From the NCBI RefSeq assembly GCF_000218685.1, contig NW_006763296.1, forward strand, positions 62,001-126,000: a stretch of 64,000 nt of DNA. Direction: 5' to 3'. The notes beneath the pieces were generated by a model. The model was given only the letters and a program-made list of their open reading frames with translations. It had not been told where the DNA came from and made no database searches. Both the position numbers and the translations under genes were made by a program. This document shows positions 58,209 to 64,000 of this stretch, piece by piece; positions within the stretch are counted from its first letter, which is position 1, and every line of letters starts with the position of its first letter. The stretch is from Serpula lacrymans var. lacrymans S7.9 (lineage: Eukaryota > Basidiomycota > Agaricomycetes > Boletales > Serpulaceae).

Positions 58209-60411
58209 CTACAGCCACTCGACAGTCTGCAGAGTATTTCAGCAACAGTCTGACTGATACACATCAAGTTGACTTACACTAGGTGGCTTGGAAGAGATGT
58301 CGTAAGTGACGCGATTCACTCCAGAGACTTCATTCGTGATACGGGAAGATATTCTTCGCAAAACCTCTGGGGGGAATACATACCTGATGGCAAGGTCTTA
58401 ATTAGAGTGCAAGAAAAACACGATTACTAAGTATGTACGTACCAATCGGCCGTCATGAAGTCCTCTGACTGCACTGCACGAAGGGCAATGACCTGAACAT
58501 AAAAGGTCAGCTATGTATATAGAAACTGGCGATACACACAAACCTGCTCGTATGTTCTCTTGTCCCCCATAACTCCCACAGCCTTAACAGGTAAAAGTAC
58601 AGCAAACGCTTGACTGATCTGGTTATACAGGTTTGCATTTCGAATTTCCTCAATGTAGATGCTATCAGCCTGTTGCAATATCTTTACTTGCTCGCGCGTT
58701 ACTGGTCCAAGGATACGAATGGCAAGTCCAGGCCCTGGGAACGGATGGCGCTGTACGAGAGGAGCAGGAATAGACAAGAGCCGTCCCAATGCACGCACTT
58801 CGTCTAGGCTCGCCATGAAGGCTTATTGAATACAACAGAATACAGTAGATGACATCAAAAGTCGGGACACACCTTTAAACAGCTCTCTTAACGGCTCTAT
58901 CAACTTGAGTTTCATGTCAGCGAGAAGACCTCCCACATTGTGATGCGTCTTGATGGTCGCACTCGGACCCTTGAAGCTGATGCTCTCGATGACATCAGGG
59001 TATAACGTCCCTTGCAACAGCCACTCAACTCTGCCCTTTGCCTCAGCGCCCTTCTTCTCTTCCGCCTCAGCAGCGGCCTCAATCTTAGCTGCTTCCTCTT
59101 CAAACACGTTGATAAACGTGTTTCCGATGATCTTTCGCTTTTTCTCGGGGTCTTCTACTCCTTCCAGGCGCGACAGGAACAAATCTGATGCGTCAACAAC
59201 GGTGAGGTTGACACCGAGATCTTTGTTCAACATCTCATTAACTTGTTTGGCTTCATTCAGACGTAAGACGCCGTTATCGACCATGATAGCGTGGAATCTG
59301 AGATGCAGTGAGCCATATAATCAGGGACAAGGGTTGAAATAACAACCTATCCCCGATAGCTTCGTGCATCAGCTTTGCGGCCACAGTACTATCAACACCC
59401 CCGCTAACAGCCCCGATCACCCGACCTTTTGGCCCACAAATATCTCTAATACGCGCAATCTCTTTCCCAATAAACTCTTCCTACATCAATCCATAATTAT
59501 CAGCGTTCAGCCTCGAGAAAAAGAAACGAAATGGAATGAAGTGATTGGCTGACCATTGTCCAGTTAGTTCGGCAGCCGCAGATGTTGAGGACAAATCGTC
59601 CAATGACTTCCTTTCCGCGAGGAGAGTGAGTCACTTCTGGGTGGAATTGGATACCGTAGAAAGGTTTAGAGTCGTGTGCGATGGCAGCATATGGAGCTGA
59701 CTGCGTTCGTCCGATGATGTGGAAATTCGGTGGCATCTCAGAGAGTTGGTCGCCGTGAGACATCCATACCTTGGTATAAAGTGAGTCCCATACACCAGTC
59801 TGCAAGTAAAAGAAGGCAAAGACGTACCTGCATATCCCCGAGCCCTTCAAACAAAGCATCCACAGACGAACTGCTACCTTCACCTATCTTGGACACCTCC
59901 ACCTGGGCGAACCCATATTCTCTGTGATTGCACTGAGCGATTTTTCCCTTGTTATGATAAGCCATTTCCTTTTGACGACGGAAGTGAGTTGATACAGATA
60001 ATAGTTGAGAGAGGACGGGGACAGACCTGGAGACCGTAGCAGATGCCCAAGATCGGAACGCCGAGGGTGTAGATGGCGGGATCAGCATGGGGTGCATCAT
60101 CGTCGTAGACCGAATAAGGCGATCCCGAGAGAATGATTCCTGTATTTCTCTGACTATGAGCGTGCTCCACGCTTTACATTCAAAACAAATGGGAAAGAAC
60201 CTTTAGGTTTGAAGTGGAGATCACTGATTTTAGTCGTACAGGGCATCAGCTCTGCGTATACATTGAGCTCGCGACATCTTCTTGTGATTAGATGACTGTA
60301 CTAGATAACGGCGAGGTAAGATTCGTTGATCCAAGTTTAAGCAGATAATCAAACCTGTGATCCAAAATCAAGGATAAGGATTGTATCGAACTGATCGTGA
60401 ATTTCAGCCAT
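58209..60411 (-). CDS. GUA1: GMP synthase (glutamine-hydrolysing)
   Basis: Start [19 protein letters not shown] at 60411. The class I glutamine amidotransferase part has [12 protein letters not shown] (nucleophile Cys) and [12 protein letters not shown] (His, Glu). The ATP pyrophosphatase domain has [18 protein letters not shown], the PP-loop. The dimerisation domain follows: [41 protein letters not shown] and [21 protein letters not shown]. The last exon completes ..TVEWL and a stop at 58209-58211. The enzyme makes GMP from XMP, ATP and glutamine, the last step of guanine nucleotide synthesis, in the cytosol. An insertion rich in Glu/Ala ([22 protein letters not shown]) sits after the [14 protein letters not shown] segment and is common in fungal versions. 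At least six introns; no lesion seen. Confidence 0.95.
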
Positions 60412-60691
60412 TTTTGTTGAGAAAGGGAGAAGAGATGGATAAGAGCTAAGTATCCCAGCTGAGCACGCGTTCGAGTGTACGTCCGAGTCAATGATAAAAC
60501 GCGCTCCGAGGACGCGAACCTGAAAATTAATCACCCGTGGGAAACTGATAACAAAGTAGCTTCCACTCAAGAAACGTCGTATTATCAACAAAATTCTGGA
60601 TCTATACTACTTTTATAAAGCATGTATACACATCGACACCATGTTGATAGAAACAGTGCGGTAAAGGCGAAAGTACTAGACTGACGTAGTT

Positions 60692-61842
60692 CTACCTTAC
60701 TCTGTCAACAGACCTCTTGAACGCCTTCTCGTCTGTATGCCCATCAGCAGCCGCAGAATGTAGTGCAATAATTGCTTGACGTAGGCTTAAAGGCGATTGA
60801 GATCAATGGAAAGCTGACTTCTAGATATTAGACGACGCGCTCACCTGATCTGTTCGTTATAATAATCTCGAACTTCCTTTGAACGTTCAAGTCGATGCCG
60901 TTGGTGGAGAAGCGTGAGTATTGCACATATTGCAATCATTGCTACAACAAGGTCAGCGTAACATTCACGAGGTGTCACTGGACAGAACACACCTGCCACA
61001 ATTAAAAGTGCTGTGACGGCGTATTGCCATGGCGCGACTTTCAGTGACGTATCCGGAGGATCAGCACAAAAACCTCCTTTACAGTGATGCTATAGAAAAG
61101 AATATCCAGGTTGTAGTCATACCACTCGAGGCCTGACGTACCGAACGACAGTTGCGATCAAAGCTGCATGGCAGTCCTATACCTACAGTATGCTCGCAGA
61201 TCAAGATGCCCGGATCGCAATAAAAATCAGGATCTTTGCAGTTGTCTCGGACGACGTTGAGAACCACTTTGAGCATTGTGGAATCGTATTCAGTGTAAGT
61301 CGTGTTTTCAATCTTACAAGGCAAGCCTGCCGTCCCATTCGCGTACCTGTATATCCGAACTGGTCAACAGTCAGTACCATCGAAAGAGGAAGTGACACTG
61401 ACAAACAAGTAGAATTAAGGCAAATGGAGCCACTTGAGCTTTCTAAGCTATAGTTCGCATTTCGACGGAAGCCAGGGGGTGGTATGCATTGTTCGTCCCT
61501 ATTCAGTTGACACGGTTTTCCAACAGAGAGCCAAGGAACACAACCGCTGCCTTCATCGGGGCAAAACGTTCCTCGAGGGCACAAAGGTGGTACAGGCTCC
61601 TTGTGCCCGTACCCAAATGGAAATTCGTCTCTGCGACATTGTTTAGGTTTGCAGGTGCCGTTGACGATACCAGAGCAGAAGAACTTGTCTGTACAGTCTG
61701 TTATAAGCTTATGTGTCTCCCCATCGAGATGATCGTTGGTGGTTGAACAAGGGCCTCCTTCTGTCGATGAGAGGGTATATACAGTGGTGGAAAATATGCA
61801 AAACACGATAAACCGAGACAGTATACCGAAGAATTTGGCCAT
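60692..61842 (-). CDS. Cysteine-rich type I membrane protein
   Basis: Start MAKFFGILSRFIVFCIFSTTVYTL at 61842 is a signal peptide. The ectodomain has many paired cysteines (GGPCSTTNDH, DCTDKFFCSGIVNGTCKPKQC, LCPRGTFCPDEGSGCVPW, GLPCKIENTT, DFYCDPGILICE, GLPCSFDRNC) and several N-glycosylation sites. A later exon gives one transmembrane segment (WQYAVTALLIVAG..MIAICAILTLL) followed by a short cytoplasmic tail (HQRHRLERSKEVRDYYNEQIR.., ending KRSVDRVR at 60692). Similar predicted proteins occur in mushroom genomes, but I know no function. It is probably a surface receptor or cell-wall-associated protein. Confidence 0.75.
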
Positions 61843-62302
61843 GTTCCAAGTGTCATAGCATTATTCGATTCGACTGCGATAACCTTGGTGTCAGCCTCAG
61901 GCTCATTTCCATATGCCTTATAATGCTCCTTCAGCGATACATAGTCCCGTGCTGTGATCGCGTATACATTCTATGCTTGGAACCGTGGACGCATGGTAGT
62001 GAACGGAGGGCCGCGAAGGTGGGAACGACGGTGAGAAAAGTGCATTGCTCTTGTTGCAACGAACTGGATTCGAACGCGCAACACCGGCACACGCGGCATG
62101 TTCCGCTGACAGACTCCTTTGGAAGATGCGTCATCTTCAGCAATTTGTCCGCCTTAACTGAACTTTTCGGTTGTCCATTACTGCAACCAAGACACATCAC
62201 TCGTCGTTCTCTTTTTTTTTGGAGGGTTCATTGACCGTAACGGCGACGGAGGCTTCATTTGTCTGAGAACATCCAAGACCGACGGTCAGTTGTTGGTCGC
62301 TG
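61843..62302. promoter_or_regulatory. Divergent promoter gap (membrane protein and Lon protease)
   Basis: 460 bp between two start codons. It contains a run of nine T (about 62212-62220) and a tRNA-like GGATTCGAAC stretch near 62069 that does not fold into a tRNA. No defined regulatory site is recognised. Confidence 0.4.
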
Positions 62303-64000
62303 ATGGCCTTTGCTGGCAGCTTTCGGGCGACTACCGCCTCTTGTTCCAAGCAAATATGTGCGAGACAGGCTCGTGTGCCGCGTACGAGCTCATCTTGGAT
62401 ACCACAGAGCTCGGTTCCACTGGGCTCTCAGTTGGTGTCAAGAATAATCGATAGACGGTCCTTTTCTTCTTCTATCTCTAACCCTGCCCGTCCTTCGCAA
62501 TCACTATTTTATTCTCCACGCTGGTCCAACAACAAAAACCCAGAAGCGGACACGTCAGAAAATGATCCCAAGGCGCAGGAAGACGGCGATGTAGAGAAGA
62601 AGAATGACACTGTCCGGTTAGATGGACCCGAAGACGAGAATGCTCCAGGTGCATCGTCAAATTCGACACCTCCGTCCTCATCTTCTAGTGGTGATAACAA
62701 TGATAGCGCCGATCCACCACCAGCACCACCTCCAACAACGCCACCTTCACCAAGTTCTATTGCAAAACAATCCGTACCCGAAATCTATCCCCAGGTTCTC
62801 GCCCTCCCCATTGCTCGGCGTCCACTCTTTCCCGGTTTTTACAAGGCTGTCGTCGTTCGTAATCCTGCTGTCGTCGCTGCTATCAAGGAAATGATGAAAC
62901 GTGGCCAACCATATCTCGGTGCTTTCCTTCTCAAAGATGAGAACACGGACAGTGACATTATCACGGATATAAACTCGGTACACCCTGTTGGTGTCTTTGC
63001 TCAGATAACCAGTGTCTTCGCTGCAAATAGTGGCTCAGGCGACGATAAGGAAGAAGGGCTCACAGCTGTTTTGTATCCGCATCGGAGGATCAAAGTGACA
63101 GAGCTTATCAAGGCTGGCGAAAGTCCTTCAGTAGCTAAAGTAACTGATGAAGATGAGGCGGCAAAGGCTCAAACGGTCGCTCCCCCTACTCCTCCCCCGG
63201 AACCAGAGGCTACAAGAATTCAAGCTGGTATGTATATTTACGTTCAAATAGTCCTTATCTATCTGCTAACTTCTTCTCCAGGACCTTTACAAACATCATT
63301 CCTTCACAAGCATGCAATTTCAATAGTCCAGGTCGACAATCTTATCACACAGCCGTACAACAAAGATGATCAGTACATCCGTGCCTTCATGTCGGAAATT
63401 GTTTCCGTATTTAAAGACATCGCGCAACTGAATCCACTGTTCCGTGATCAAATCACGAACTTCTCTATAAATCAAGTAGCGTCTAACGTCTTTGATGAAC
63501 CTGATAAGCTTGCCGATTTCGCTGCCGCAGTGTCTACAGGTGAAGTAGGAGAACTTCAGGATGTGCTAGAGAGTCTTGTTGTGGACGATCGATTACGCAA
63601 AGCTTTACTGGTACTCAAGAAGGAACTCATCAATGCCCAGCTGCAAAGCAAACTATCGAGGGACGTCGATACCAAAATTGCAAAACGCCAGCGCGAGTAC
63701 TATCTGATGGAACAACTAAAAGGCATCAAGAAAGAACTTGGCATGGAATCAGATGGCAAGGACAAACTGATAGAGAAGTTCAAGGAACGAGCTGCTACTC
63801 TCAAGATGCCAGAGAGTGTTCGTAAAGTCTTCGATGAGGAGCTCAACAAGCTGATGGGCCTCGAACCTGCTGCCTCGGAAGCTAACGTGACGCGCAATTA
63901 CCTGGAATGGCTAACCCAGGTAAGTAATTTTGATTCTTTCGATTCCTCTGAACTCGCCACGATTCTGATCATCGCCTTATTCTACAGATACCATGGGGTC
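62303..64000 (+). CDS. PIM1: Mitochondrial Lon protease, 5' part (3' end outside window)
   Basis: ATG at 62303; exons 62303-63227, 63282-63919 and from 63988 to the window end. The first about 60 residues are Arg/Ser-rich without acids (MAFAGSFRATTASCSKQ, RRSFSSSISNPAR), a mitochondrial presequence. A Pro/Ser/Asp-rich spacer follows. The Lon substrate-binding domain begins VPEIYPQVLALPIARRPLFPGFYKAV and continues through GAFLLKDENTDSD, PVGVFAQITSV and LYPHRRIKVTELI. The helical part carries QYIRAFMSEIVSVFKDIAQLNPLF, KRQREYYLMEQLKGIKKELG and ANVTRNYLEWLTQIPWG. The AAA+ ATPase and Ser-Lys protease domains lie beyond 64000. Lon degrades oxidised or misfolded matrix proteins. Confidence 0.93.
   Translation, partial: MAFAGSFRATTASCSKQICARQARVPRTSSSWIPQSSVPLGSQLVSRIIDRRSFSSSISNPARPSQSLFYSPRWSNNKNPEADTSENDPKAQEDGDVEKKNDTVRLDGPEDENAPGASSNSTPPSSSSSGDNNDSADPPPAPPPTTPPSPSSIAKQSVPEIYPQVLALPIARRPLFPGFYKAVVVRNPAVVAAIKEMMKRGQPYLGAFLLKDENTDSDIITDINSVHPVGVFAQITSVFAANSGSGDDKEEGLTAVLYPHRRIKVTELIKAGESPSVAKVTDEDEAAKAQTVAPPTPPPEPEATRIQAGMYIYVQIVLIYLLTSSPGPLQTSFLHKHAISIVQVDNLITQPYNKDDQYIRAFMSEIVSVFKDIAQLNPLFRDQITNFSINQVASNVFDEPDKLADFAAAVSTGEVGELQDVLESLVVDDRLRKALLVLKKELINAQLQSKLSRDVDTKIAKRQREYYLMEQLKGIKKELGMESDGKDKLIEKFKERAATLKMPESVRKVFDEELNKLMGLEPAASEANVTRNYLEWLTQVSNFDSFDSSELATILIIALFYRYHGV

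Noticed and set aside
61950..62200. tRNA-like sequence (GGATTCGAAC, and GTTGCAG/TTGCAAC that could pair as an acceptor stem)
   Set aside because: The stem around the T loop does not pair, no A box is present and the span is too long. Likely chance or a very old remnant.

Overview
The window reads as nuclear DNA of a mushroom-forming basidiomycete (Agaricomycetes). Genes are dense and broken by many introns of about 40-70 bp with GT-AG borders. Protein types (Atm1, Hop2, Xrn1, Pol32/CDC27, Gua1, Pim1) are fungal housekeeping types, and the mobile DNA includes a Plavaka-type transposase and a chromodomain Ty3/gypsy element. All joins and product names come from reading by eye; no database was searched.

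Left block (1-21.9 kb), ordinary genes: the 3' end of an ATM1-type mitochondrial ABC transporter; an LRRC40-like leucine-rich-repeat protein; a ZC3H15/Tma46 CCCH zinc-finger protein; a C2-domain phosphatidylserine decarboxylase (PSD2 type); a secreted, probably GPI-anchored protein; an HMG-box-like protein; a HAM1-like (DUF5923/DUF4449) protein; the meiotic factor HOP2; a LEU5-type mitochondrial carrier; and an unrecognised basic nuclear-looking protein.

Middle block (23.3-40.1 kb), a nested mobile region. A 15-bp perfect inverted repeat (17 bp with its TA flanks) lies at 23346-23360 and 40088-40102. It encloses an apparently intact 11-exon Plavaka-type transposase (about 940 aa), a divergently transcribed companion gene (about 472 aa), a third gene whose protein begins with a SUMO-interaction-like motif, and a small three-exon membrane-protein gene or fragment. 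The third gene is split in its first coding exon by an 8,242-bp self-priming chromovirus-like LTR retrotransposon (24468-32709) with 628-bp LTRs and a CAGAA target duplication. Removing the insert and one target copy restores an open frame exactly. The retrotransposon pol is broken by three TGA codons that look like CGA deaminations and by one frameshift; all three LTR differences are also CpG transitions.

Right block (40.3-64 kb), ordinary genes again: XRN1 (5'-3' exoribonuclease, with 4-, 11- and 17-nt first coding exons), an intronless PrpF-family protein, an intron-containing tRNA-Val(CAC), a DHX29-like DExH helicase, DNA polymerase delta subunit 3 (CDC27/POLD3), an unrecognised multi-exon protein, GMP synthase, a cysteine-rich type I membrane protein and the 5' part of mitochondrial Lon protease. 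There is no operon-like organisation; neighbours are tandem, convergent or divergent, and several divergent pairs share 200-460 bp promoter gaps.
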